Source: an uncultured Clostridia bacterium (lineage in GTDB: Bacteria > Bacillota > Clostridia > Oscillospirales > Acutalibacteraceae). From it: a DNA stretch of 7,901 nucleotides. Shown here piece by piece: positions 1 through 5,416 of this stretch. The notes beneath the pieces were generated by a model. It searched no databases. It had not been told where the DNA came from and was given only the letters and a program-made list of their open reading frames with translations. How positions within the stretch are numbered: the first letter of the stretch is position 1; each line of letters opens with the position of its first letter. The DNA is taken from assembly GCA_946042285.1 (NCBI GenBank), contig CAMGDK010000066.1, positions 1 to 7,901 of the forward strand. The letters are read 5' to 3'. The position numbers and the translations under genes were made by a program.

Positions 1-421
1 GCCAGCCGACACGAAAGCCGGCTGCAAGCACCGATGTACCGACGCTGCCCTGCGCCCTGCCGTTGAAAACCTTAACCATAAATTCAATAAGCTCGTCATC
101 TGTGTACTTATCCTGCGAATCGCTTTTAAAATAATAGAACGCCTCCTGAAGCTCTGCAAGAGTTGATTCCCAATCGTCCCGATCAATGTAAGGCGAGTCG
201 CAAAATGCATAAATAAGCTTTGGCAAAATACCGCCCGAAAACTCTACTCTGCCCGAGTCCTTAAGAGCGTTCGTCCTGCATTCTATCAGCTCTTCAATTT
301 CGCTGTCGCTTAAGGTTAAGCCATACTGCTCGCTAAACGCATTACATTCGCTCAGCTCCTGCCTTGCAGACTCAATCATCATTTGATTTTGTATATTCGA
401 TAAGCCAAGCTCGTTTTTCAC
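1..421 (-). CDS. DUF6323 family protein, C-terminus beyond the left edge
   Basis: This is the first 140 codons of a protein that continues past the left edge. It starts at GTG (421-419), with AAGGGGAG eight bases upstream. An ATG at 428-426 lies in another frame and soon meets a stop. The protein is soluble and acidic, with no signal peptide or membrane segment. It holds the phrase IEELIECRTNALKDSGRVEF, followed by a GGILPKLIYAFCDSPYI segment and later an LQEAFYYFK segment. I recognise these from memory as the DUF6323 family of Bacillota, whose function is unknown and whose genes are often found near a DUF6179 gene. The expected partner would lie off the left edge and cannot be seen. The gene has its own promoter and is divergent from the BFD-like gene. 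Family assignment is fairly sure; no function can be given. Confidence 0.75.
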   Translation of the reverse strand, partial: MKNELGLSNIQNQMMIESARQELSECNAFSEQYGLTLSDSEIEELIECRTNALKDSGRVEFSGGILPKLIYAFCDSPYIDRDDWESTLAELQEAFYYFKSDSQDKYTDDELIEFMVKVFNGRAQGSVGTSVLAAGFRVGW

Positions 422-456
422 TATGCATTCTCCCCTTAAAAAAGCGATGTTTTGCC

Positions 457-485
457 ATTATATCACTTTGATTTATATAAATCAA
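457..485 (-). promoter_or_regulatory. Promoter of the DUF6323 gene with overlapping palindrome
   Basis: On the minus strand there is a -35 TTGATT (485-480), a 17-base spacer and a perfect -10 TATAAT (462-457). Transcription should begin near 450, leaving a leader of about 30 bases. The -35 is one arm of the perfect 18-bp palindrome TTGATTTATATAAATCAA (468-485), so a protein bound there would cover the -35 and most of the spacer. Confidence 0.65.
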
Positions 486-525
486 CCGCAAATTTTATAA
501 TCATCATAATCCAAAAATTATATTC

Positions 526-553
526 TTGATTTTTGCATAATCAAAGGTATAAT
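526..553 (+). promoter_or_regulatory. Promoter of the BFD-like gene with overlapping dyad
   Basis: The -35 is TTGATT (526-531), the spacer is 16 bases and the -10 is a perfect TATAAT (548-553). A dyad TTGATT-N7-AATCAA (526-544) begins exactly at the -35 and fills the spacer. It has the same arms as the palindrome in the divergent promoter at 468-485. The leader to the start codon is about 27 bases. Confidence 0.65.
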
Positions 554-586
554 ATAGTTATAAGGTTGTTTTAGGAGGTGAAAGCA

Positions 587-763
587 ATGATCGATTTAGA
601 AGAAACAATCTGCTTTTGCGGCGGCGTAACTGCAGGTGATATTAAAGCAGCTGTCGAGGCAGGCAACACTACTCTTGACGCTGTTAAGGCTGCAACAGGT
701 GCATCAACGCATTGCGGCGGCTGTGAGCCGAGAGTTGAGGAGCTTATTGAGCAATTCAAATAA
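587..763 (+). CDS. BFD-like [2Fe-2S] binding protein, 58 residues
   Basis: This small protein carries the Cys pattern of bacterioferritin-associated ferredoxin (Fer2_BFD) domains: C9-x-C11 in ICFCGGVT and C43-x2-C46 in HCGGCEP, with 31 residues between the pairs. In this family the four cysteines hold a [2Fe-2S] cluster, and the proteins pass electrons or take part in iron and iron-sulfur handling. The domain fills the whole protein. I place the start at ATG 587, six bases after AGGAGGTG (573-580). The GTG at 578 is in frame, but it lies inside that ribosome binding site and is an unlikely start. The gene stands alone, with its own promoter and a two-way terminator behind it. Its true partner cannot be read from the context, although rubrerythrin and Feo genes nearby fit an iron and redox role. 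Confidence 0.85.
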   Translation: MIDLEETICFCGGVTAGDIKAAVEAGNTTLDAVKAATGASTHCGGCEPRVEELIEQFK

Positions 764-779
764 TGCAAATAATAAACAA

Positions 780-816
780 AAAAATGCTCGGGGATTTTAC
801 TCCCTGAGCATTTTTG
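780..816. terminator. Two-way intrinsic terminator between convergent genes
   Basis: Left arm AAAATGCTCGGGGA (781-794) pairs with TCCCTGAGCATTTT (801-814) across a six-base loop, with one G-T wobble pair. The plus strand ends in TTTTT and the minus strand in seven T residues, so it can end both the BFD-like transcript and the convergent rubrerythrin transcript. Confidence 0.85.
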
Positions 817-828
817 CTTTTATGCTTA

Positions 829-2007
829 TTAGTAATTTTCTTCGTGGATTTCAAAGAAAGACTGCGGATGAGCGCATACCGGACAAACTTCAGGTGCCTT
901 TGTACCGACTACGATATGACCGCAGTTGCGACATTCCCAAACCTTAACCTCGCTCTTTTCAAATACCTGTGCAGTTTCAATATTCTTAAGAAGGGCACGG
1001 TATCTTTCCTCGTGGTGCTTCTCAATTTCCGCTACTGCTCTGAACTTTGCAGCAAGCTCCGGGAAGCCCTCCTTTTCAGCAGTTACCGCAAAGCCCTCGT
1101 ACATATCTGTCCACTCATAATTTTCGCCGTCAGCGGCAGCCTTGAGGTTAGCAGGAGTGTCGCCAAGCTCTGCTAACTCCTTGAACCACATCTTTGCATG
1201 CTCTTTCTCATTATCAGCTGTCTTAAGGAAGAGAGCTGCCATTTGCTCATAGCCCTCCTTCTTTGCAACTGACGCAAAGTATGTATATTTGTTTCTCGCC
1301 TGACTTTCGCCTGCAAATGCCTCTTGAAGATTCTTTTCTGTTTGTGTTCCTGCGTATTTATTTGCCATGATTTTTTCCTCCTTATTTATGACAACTTTTT
1401 CAAAATCCGATGCCGGATGCTTGCATAACGGGCATATAAAATCATCCGGTAATTCCTCACCAACATATTCATATCCGCAAATAGAACAACGCCAAATTGT
1501 CTGTCCGTCATTTGCGGTGCCCACAGCCTGAGGCTTCGGTTTAATGTTTTCAAAATAGTATTCGTATGTAGCAGAGCGCTGATCGCTTAGCACCTCCATA
1601 TCATCAATAGTGCCGACGAACATGGTGTGCGAGCCGAGGTCCTGAGTGCCGTTAACCGTAACGCTGATATATGCGTTAGTGCCTTTTGTGATATAACAAA
1701 TTCCGTTTTCACATCTTGCATAATCGGTAAAGCCGTCAAACTTATTAACATCTCTGCCGGATTGAAAGCCGAACTGCTTAAACAAATCAAATGTTGCTCC
1801 CTGACTGATAATAGATACAACAAACTTACCTGTTTTTTTAATCATATCATGGGTAAAATTAGCCTTGTTAACACATACGCTCAATTGATTTGGTGCCGAT
1901 GCCGCCTGAATGGCTGTGTTGACAATACAGCCGTTGTCCTTATCGCCGTCCTTTGCAGTAAGAACAAACAACCCATAGCTCAGCTTGTGCATTGCTTTTT
2001 CATTCAT
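829..2007 (-). CDS. Flavin reductase-rubredoxin-rubrerythrin fusion protein
   Basis: One uninterrupted frame of 392 codons holds four modules. Residues 1-160 are an FMN-binding split-barrel flavin reductase (GSHTMFVGTID near 125-135). Residues 170-205 are a rubredoxin (C174, C177, C192, C195). Residues 214-350 are a diiron rubrerythrin (GESQARNKY and NEKEHAKMW, with Glu and His ligands; a second half with IEKHHEERY). The last 35 or so are a second rubredoxin (CRNCG and CPVCA). The first two modules together match high-molecular-weight rubredoxin. In the known families, NAD(P)H reduces flavin, then rubredoxin, then the diiron site, which reduces hydrogen peroxide in the cytoplasm. The start at 2007 has AGGAGG nine bases upstream. 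M214 begins what is normally a separate 179-residue rubrerythrin and has its own perfect ribosome binding site, so either a fusion plus free rubrerythrin is made, or an indel joins two genes. Domain calls are sure; the fusion is less so. Confidence 0.9.
   Translation of the reverse strand: MNEKAMHKLSYGLFVLTAKDGDKDNGCIVNTAIQAASAPNQLSVCVNKANFTHDMIKKTGKFVVSIISQGATFDLFKQFGFQSGRDVNKFDGFTDYARCENGICYITKGTNAYISVTVNGTQDLGSHTMFVGTIDDMEVLSDQRSATYEYYFENIKPKPQAVGTANDGQTIWRCSICGYEYVGEELPDDFICPLCKHPASDFEKVVINKEEKIMANKYAGTQTEKNLQEAFAGESQARNKYTYFASVAKKEGYEQMAALFLKTADNEKEHAKMWFKELAELGDTPANLKAAADGENYEWTDMYEGFAVTAEKEGFPELAAKFRAVAEIEKHHEERYRALLKNIETAQVFEKSEVKVWECRNCGHIVVGTKAPEVCPVCAHPQSFFEIHEENY
1366..1383 (-). 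promoter_or_regulatory. Internal ribosome binding site and ATG for rubrerythrin
   Basis: Within the fused frame, AAGGAGG (1383-1377) stands eight bases before ATG (1368-1366), which opens MANKYAGTQTEKNLQEAF, the usual N-terminus of stand-alone rubrerythrins. Translation from here would give a 179-residue rubrerythrin with a C-terminal rubredoxin. In the fused frame the same bases are read as NKEEKI. Both other frames carry a TAA just upstream (1388-1386 and 1384-1382). Confidence 0.8.
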
Positions 2008-2028
2008 AAATTCTAACCTCCTACTAAT

Positions 2029-2057
2029 AGAATAGCACTAATGAATAAAAAATTCAA
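2029..2057 (-). promoter_or_regulatory. Likely promoter of the flavin reductase-rubrerythrin gene
   Basis: On the minus strand, -35 TTGAAT (2057-2052), a 17-base spacer and -10 TATTCT (2034-2029) lie just before the ribosome binding site (AGGAGG, 2022-2017). A small dyad TGAAT-N5-ATTCA (2042-2056) overlaps the -35. It does not match a PerR, Fur or Rex box that I know. Both hexamers depart from consensus, so confidence is moderate. Confidence 0.45.
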
Positions 2058-2160
2058 GAAAAACTCTTGCGACAACAAATAAATAACGGAAAAATCATTT
2101 GCTTAAATGCTTATCTCTGTTTGTAATTGAAAGAATAACTGCAACAACAGATAATACTCC

Positions 2161-2451
2161 TTACTTAACAGGCTCAACCTCAAAGCTGAAATTCAGCGCA
2201 GATGTGTAGCCGAATTTAATTTGATGCTCCTTCGGCGGAATCGGTCCGCAGCTGCCCGAGCCTGTACCTCTTACAAATCCGTCAATGGCAACAAAGGTTG
2301 TATCGGTATCGGGCAAGTCTTCAATATGCTTTGCGTTTTTAAGCTGACCGAGAGTAAAATGATTTGCGTTAAAGCTGAAGTAGCTTTCAACAGCAGAAAA
2401 CAGGTCAAAGCTCCCTTGCATTACCGCAAGGGGTGTTATTTGTGGATGTAT
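2161..2451 (-). pseudogene. C-terminal remnant of a LacZ-type beta-galactosidase
   Basis: The last 75 or so residues of this frame match the end of the C-terminal domain (Bgal_small_N) of glycoside hydrolase family 2 beta-galactosidases: a YFSFNANHFT segment, then LKNAKHIEDLP, then the telling VRGTGSGSCGP, and a final FSFEVEP strand. A full enzyme has about 1000 residues; only the tail is here. The frame is open back to a TAA at 2454-2452. The one ATG near the front (2421) has no ribosome binding site, and I could not find the missing upstream part in any frame between 2452 and 2530. It sits between the terminator of the DtxR gene and the flavin reductase promoter. I take it as a relic of a deleted sugar-use gene, not a working small protein. 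Confidence 0.7.
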
Positions 2452-2504
2452 TTAAAATTATGGTATTGAAATATCAAACCGCATTAAGATAAGATTATCA
2501 CTTA

Positions 2505-2534
2505 TAAAAAATCCCCAACTGAAAAATCGGTTGG
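2505..2534 (-). terminator. Intrinsic terminator of the DtxR-type regulator gene
   Basis: On the minus strand, CCAACCGA (2534-2527) pairs with TCAGTTGG (2522-2515) around a TTTT loop, with one wobble pair. It is followed by GGATTTTTT. It lies 17 bases past the stop codon of the regulator gene. Confidence 0.8.
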
Positions 2535-2550
2535 AGACATTTTGTTGTAA

Positions 2551-2913
2551 TCATTTTATTGATTTAATATGCTTTTTTATTGCCTCAAAGCTTTTGTCAC
2601 TGATGTCATGCTCAATCTTGCAGGCATCATTTATTGCTGTTTCTTCATCAATCCCAAGGTGCATTAAAGCCTTTGATAAAATAATGTGTCTTTCATATAT
2701 CTTTTCGGCGATTTCTTTTCCTGATGATGTTAGCTTTAAGCTACCGTCGTCATTCACCTCAACATAGCCACTGTTTTTTAATATACCGATCGCACGGGAA
2801 ACACTCGGTCTTGAATAATTCATTTGCTCTGCAACATCAGAGGAGTGAACATCATTGCTTTTTTGAGATAAAACATATATGGTTTCTAAATACATCTCGC
2901 CTGATTCCTTCAT
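2551..2913 (-). CDS. DtxR family metal-dependent repressor, probably iron-sensing
   Basis: This 120-residue protein has the DtxR/MntR layout: a winged helix DNA-binding domain (about 1-62, recognition helix near 33-47) and a metal-binding dimer domain (63-120). Aligned by eye to DtxR, the ligands are M7 in the EMYLETIY motif, H76 in the YERH motif, and C98, E101 and H102 in DACKIEHDIS. The Met and Cys correspond to M10 and C102 of DtxR, an iron-type set, whereas MntR of Bacillus has Asp and Glu there. The C-terminal SH3-like domain of DtxR (about 226 residues) is missing, as in many short Bacillota members. AAGGAG lies eight bases before ATG 2913. The gene is divergent from feoA, whose promoter holds DtxR-like operators, so it most likely represses the feo operon when iron is plentiful. 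Family sure; metal inferred. Confidence 0.9.
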   Translation of the reverse strand: MKESGEMYLETIYVLSQKSNDVHSSDVAEQMNYSRPSVSRAIGILKNSGYVEVNDDGSLKLTSSGKEIAEKIYERHIILSKALMHLGIDEETAINDACKIEHDISDKSFEAIKKHIKSIK

Positions 2914-2950
2914 AATCCGTACTCCTTGTGGTATTTGTTACATATTAGCA

Positions 2951-2982
2951 AATATTATACAAAATATTATACAAAAAATCAA
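2951..2982 (-). promoter_or_regulatory. Promoter of the DtxR-type gene, with a doubled -10 repeat
   Basis: On the minus strand, -35 TTGATT (2982-2977), a 17-base spacer and -10 TATAAT (2959-2954) give a transcript start near 2946. The 12-bp unit AATATTATACAA is repeated in tandem on the plus strand (2951-2974), so a second TATAAT lies 12 bases upstream of the first. A lone operator half-site TTAGC (2945-2949) lies at the likely start point. There is no full operator, so autoregulation is uncertain. Confidence 0.55.
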
Positions 2983-3007
2983 GTTGTCAAATTTTTGAAA
3001 TAAGGTA

Positions 3008-3036
3008 TTGACATTCGAGTTAGCGTATGCTAATAT
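3008..3036 (+). promoter_or_regulatory. Promoter of the feo operon
   Basis: A perfect -35 TTGACA (3008-3013), a 17-base spacer and -10 TAATAT (3031-3036) predict a start near 3043. An operator (3019-3034) lies between the hexamers and overlaps the -10, and a second covers the start point. That arrangement suits repression by the divergent DtxR-type protein. Confidence 0.75.
3019..3034. promoter_or_regulatory. DtxR-type operator 1 (in the feoA promoter)
   Basis: The dyad TTAGC-GTAT-GCTAA (3020-3033) sits in the spacer of the feoA promoter and overlaps its -10. The arms match the other three sites in this window. The TTAG...CTAA form resembles DtxR/IdeR boxes. Confidence 0.75.
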
Positions 3037-3042
3037 ATCGGT

Positions 3043-3058
3043 GTTAGCGAACGCTAAC
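3043..3058. promoter_or_regulatory. DtxR-type operator 2 (at the feoA transcript start)
   Basis: GTTAGCGAACGCTAAC is a near perfect 16-bp palindrome with seven-base arms around AA. It covers the predicted start of transcription, 24 bases centre to centre from operator 1. Confidence 0.75.
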
Positions 3059-3075
3059 TATTATTTTTGACTTTG

Positions 3076-3093
3076 AATTAGCATACGCTAATT
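3076..3093. promoter_or_regulatory. DtxR-type operator 3 (in the feoA leader)
   Basis: AATTAGC-ATAC-GCTAATT has seven-base arms and lies in the feoA leader, just before the ribosome binding site (GGAG, 3101-3104). It is 34 bases centre to centre from operator 2. It sits 5 bases after a TTGACT (3067-3072), copying the layout of promoter and operator 1. Confidence 0.75.
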
Positions 3094-3110
3094 GATATGT
3101 GGAGATACTT

Positions 3111-3323
3111 ATGACATTGGTAGAAGCAGTAGAAGGACAAGATTATATCATTAAGGACATTGTTAGCGATGACGACGAATTGAAGGCGTTTTTGTTTTCT
3201 CTTGGTTGTTACAGCGGAGAAGCAATAACAGTTGTATCTCGTATGAGAGGCGGATGTGTCGTTTCTATTAAGGATAGCCGATACAATATTGATAATGAGC
3301 TTGCAGATTCTATCGCTATTTAA
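3111..3323 (+). CDS. feoA: FeoA family ferrous iron transport protein
   Basis: This 70-residue protein fits the small SH3-like FeoA fold: a DIVSDDDELKAFLFSLG segment, then GEAITVVSRMRGGCVVS and IKDSRYNIDNELADSI. FeoA is a cytosolic partner of the FeoB iron channel and is thought to modulate its activity or assembly. I start it at ATG 3111, six bases after GGAG. An in-frame GTG at 3099 would place the start before that site and has no good one of its own. It is the first gene of the feo operon, followed after 86 bases by feoB, with a hairpin terminator and a fourth operator in the gap. Three operators lie upstream. The small size and stand-alone form are normal for Clostridia. Confidence 0.88.
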   Translation: MTLVEAVEGQDYIIKDIVSDDDELKAFLFSLGCYSGEAITVVSRMRGGCVVSIKDSRYNIDNELADSIAI

Positions 3324-3334
3324 TAGGTAAATAT

Positions 3335-3360
3335 AATCAGTTGAAAAACTGATTTTTTTT
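3335..3360 (+). terminator. Hairpin terminator or attenuator between feoA and feoB
   Basis: AATCAGTT (3335-3342) and AACTGATT (3347-3354) form a perfect eight-pair stem closed by a GAAA tetraloop and followed by T residues to 3360. This is a good intrinsic terminator inside the operon. It probably lowers feoB output relative to feoA unless it is bypassed. Confidence 0.75.
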
Positions 3361-3369
3361 ATGAAATAC

Positions 3370-3387
3370 AGTTAGCCTATGCTAACT
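3370..3387. promoter_or_regulatory. DtxR-type operator 4 (upstream of feoB)
   Basis: AGTTAGC-CTAT-GCTAACT is a fourth copy of the operator, between the internal terminator and the feoB ribosome binding site (AGGAGG, 3397-3402). It suggests either a second regulated promoter for feoB or a block to elongation. I see no convincing -35 and -10 pair around it. Confidence 0.7.
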
Positions 3388-3409
3388 GATTGTTATAGGA
3401 GGATATATT

Positions 3410-5404
3410 ATGAGAATTGCGCTAACCGGTAATCCAAACTCCGGTAAAACAACTATGTACAACGCTTTAACAGGCAGAAACGAAAAGGTTGGTAACTGGG
3501 CAGGTGTTACTGTTGACAAAAAGGAACACCAAATCAAAAGGAATTATTATGACGGCGAAAAGCAGCTTGTTGCCGTTGATCTTCCCGGTGCATATTCAAT
3601 GTCGCCGTTCACAAGTGAAGAGTCAATTACAAGCTCTTATGTTAAGCAGGAAAACCCAGATGTAATTATCAATATTGTAGATGCTACAAATCTTAGTCGT
3701 TCGCTCTTCTTTACAACGCAGCTTTTAGAGCTTGGTATTCCTGTTGTAGTTGCTCTTAACAAAAGTGATGTTAACGAGAAAAAAGGAACAAAAATTGATG
3801 AAAAAATGCTATCATCAAGGCTTGGCTGTCCTGTAATTAAGACTGTTTCCACCTCAAACGACGGTTTAAAGTCAGTTGTTGAGGCTGCAGTCGATGCGTT
3901 TGGCAAAACTCAAAAGGCTCCATATACTCAAGATGATATTGACCTAACAGATAAAAAGGCTGTTGAGGATGAGGATAGAAAGCGATTTGCTTTTGTTAAC
4001 GGCATTGTAAAAGAGGTTGAAGCAAGGAAGGTTTTGACTAAGGACAAAAATATCAGTGATAAGATTGATGAGATTGTTACTCACAAAATATTTGGCATAC
4101 CGATTTTTGCCGTTGTCATGTTTTTAGTTTTCCAAATATCTCAAAAATGGGTTGGTCCATGGCTTGCAGATATTCTTGTTGGATGGTTAGAAGCCTTCCA
4201 AGAACGGATAGGCGGACTTATGGAAAATATCGCACCAATCCTGCAAGCACTTGTGGTTGACGGTATTATCGGCGGTGTAATTGCAGTAGTAGGCTTCCTG
4301 CCGCTTGTAATGGTAATGTATTTTCTTATTGCGTTGCTTGAGGATTGCGGATATATGTCAAGAGTAGCGGTTGTACTTGATCCGATATTCAAAAAGGTAG
4401 GCTTAAGCGGTAAATCGGTTATTCCGTTTGTAATCGGTATCGGTTGCGGTGTTCCGGGAATTATGGCTTGCCGTACAATTCGAAACGAGCGTGAACGCAG
4501 AGCAACGGCAATGCTAACACCTTTTATGCCATGCGGTGCCAAGATTCCCGTAATTGCACTTATTGCCGGCGCATTCTTTGAGGAATCGGGCTGGATTAGT
4601 ACAATATCATACTTTTCCGGAATTGTATTGATTTTTGTCGGTGCGTTGTTAGTTAACAGAATTACCGGCTACAAGGTTAGAAAGTCATTCTTTATTATTG
4701 AGCTTCCGGAATACAAGGTGCCTTCATTTATCGGTGCATTTAAGTCAATGTGCAACCGTGGTGCTGCCTACATAAAAAAGGCTGCTACAATTATTCTTCT
4801 TTGCAATACTGTTGTTCAGATTATGCAAAGCTTCAACTGGCAATTCAAGGTTGCAGAAAGTGCAGACCAATCAATTCTTGCTACTATCGCAAGTCCATTC
4901 GCTTATATAATTGCTCCAATTGTTGGTGTTGTATCATGGCAGCTTGCTGCGGCTGCGGTTACCGGTTTTATCGCAAAGGAAAATGTAGTCGGTACTCTTG
5001 CAGTATGCTTTGTTGGACTTGAAAATCTTATTGACACGCAAGAGCTTGCGCTTGTCGGCTCCGGTAGTGAGGCTGCCGGTATCATTGCAATCACAAAGGT
5101 TGCTGCTCTTGCATATCTAATGTTTAATCTTTTTACACCACCTTGCTTTGCCGCTATCGGTGCAATGAACAGCGAAATGAAATCAAAGAAATGGGTTTGG
5201 GGCGGTATCGGTCTTCAAATGGGAACAGGCTACACAGTAGGCTATCTCGTTTATACAATCGGCACATTGATTACAAATCCGTCATCACTGAATCCTATTA
5301 TGACAATTTGCGGTGCAGTAGCTGTTGCGGTATTTGCAGTAATCATTATTGGTTTAATTAAGAATACAGACAAAAAGCTAAAGGCAGAATATGCATTGAA
5401 ATAA
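3410..5404 (+). CDS. feoB: Ferrous iron transporter FeoB
   Basis: This 664-residue protein is the GTP-gated ferrous iron channel of the inner membrane. The N-terminal G domain (1-165) shows G1 GNPNSGKT (7-14), T34 of G2, G3 DLPG (57-60) and G4 NKSD (117-120). A linker and helical region (about 165-220) leads into the membrane part from about 228. There the two gate repeats carry the marks GIGCGVPGIMACRT (343-356, with C346) and MPCGAKIP (373-380). The C-terminus has further membrane helices and ends in a short basic tail. The length is usual for Bacillota; the Escherichia coli protein is about 770 residues. Start ATG 3410 has AGGAGG seven bases upstream. It follows feoA and its internal terminator, and precedes the Cys-rich accessory gene by 12 bases. 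All key motifs look intact. It is likely repressed by the divergent DtxR-type protein. Confidence 0.97.
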   Translation: MRIALTGNPNSGKTTMYNALTGRNEKVGNWAGVTVDKKEHQIKRNYYDGEKQLVAVDLPGAYSMSPFTSEESITSSYVKQENPDVIINIVDATNLSRSLFFTTQLLELGIPVVVALNKSDVNEKKGTKIDEKMLSSRLGCPVIKTVSTSNDGLKSVVEAAVDAFGKTQKAPYTQDDIDLTDKKAVEDEDRKRFAFVNGIVKEVEARKVLTKDKNISDKIDEIVTHKIFGIPIFAVVMFLVFQISQKWVGPWLADILVGWLEAFQERIGGLMENIAPILQALVVDGIIGGVIAVVGFLPLVMVMYFLIALLEDCGYMSRVAVVLDPIFKKVGLSGKSVIPFVIGIGCGVPGIMACRTIRNERERRATAMLTPFMPCGAKIPVIALIAGAFFEESGWISTISYFSGIVLIFVGALLVNRITGYKVRKSFFIIELPEYKVPSFIGAFKSMCNRGAAYIKKAATIILLCNTVVQIMQSFNWQFKVAESADQSILATIASPFAYIIAPIVGVVSWQLAAAAVTGFIAKENVVGTLAVCFVGLENLIDTQELALVGSGSEAAGIIAITKVAALAYLMFNLFTPPCFAAIGAMNSEMKSKKWVWGGIGLQMGTGYTVGYLVYTIGTLITNPSSLNPIMTICGAVAVAVFAVIIIGLIKNTDKKLKAEYALK

Positions 5405-5416
5405 TAAGGAGATAGA

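Noticed and set aside
468..485. FNR or CRP site
   Set aside because: The TTGAT arms fit, but the gap between them is eight bases instead of the four of FNR, and no FNR-type gene is in view.
578..586. GTG start three codons upstream for the BFD-like protein
   Set aside because: It lies inside the AGGAGGTG ribosome binding site; ATG 587 has ideal spacing.
814..1176. Plus-strand open frame of 120 codons
   Set aside because: It is antisense to the rubrerythrin part of the fusion, has no family resemblance and no ribosome binding site.
1627..2016. Plus-strand open frame of 129 codons
   Set aside because: It is antisense to the flavin reductase domain, which has clear family motifs.
2221..2469. 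Plus-strand open frame over the LacZ relic
   Set aside because: The minus-strand reading carries the recognisable GH2 tail; the plus reading has no known motif.
3099..3110. GTG start four codons upstream for FeoA
   Set aside because: GGAG at 3101-3104 is placed to serve ATG 3111, and the GTG has no ribosome binding site of its own.
3360..3388. Separate promoter for feoB around operator 4
   Set aside because: Candidate hexamers (TATGAA and TAACTG) are too far from consensus to call.
4141..4542. Minus-strand open frame of 133 codons within feoB
   Set aside because: It is a shadow of the FeoB membrane region; its composition follows the antisense of hydrophobic codons.
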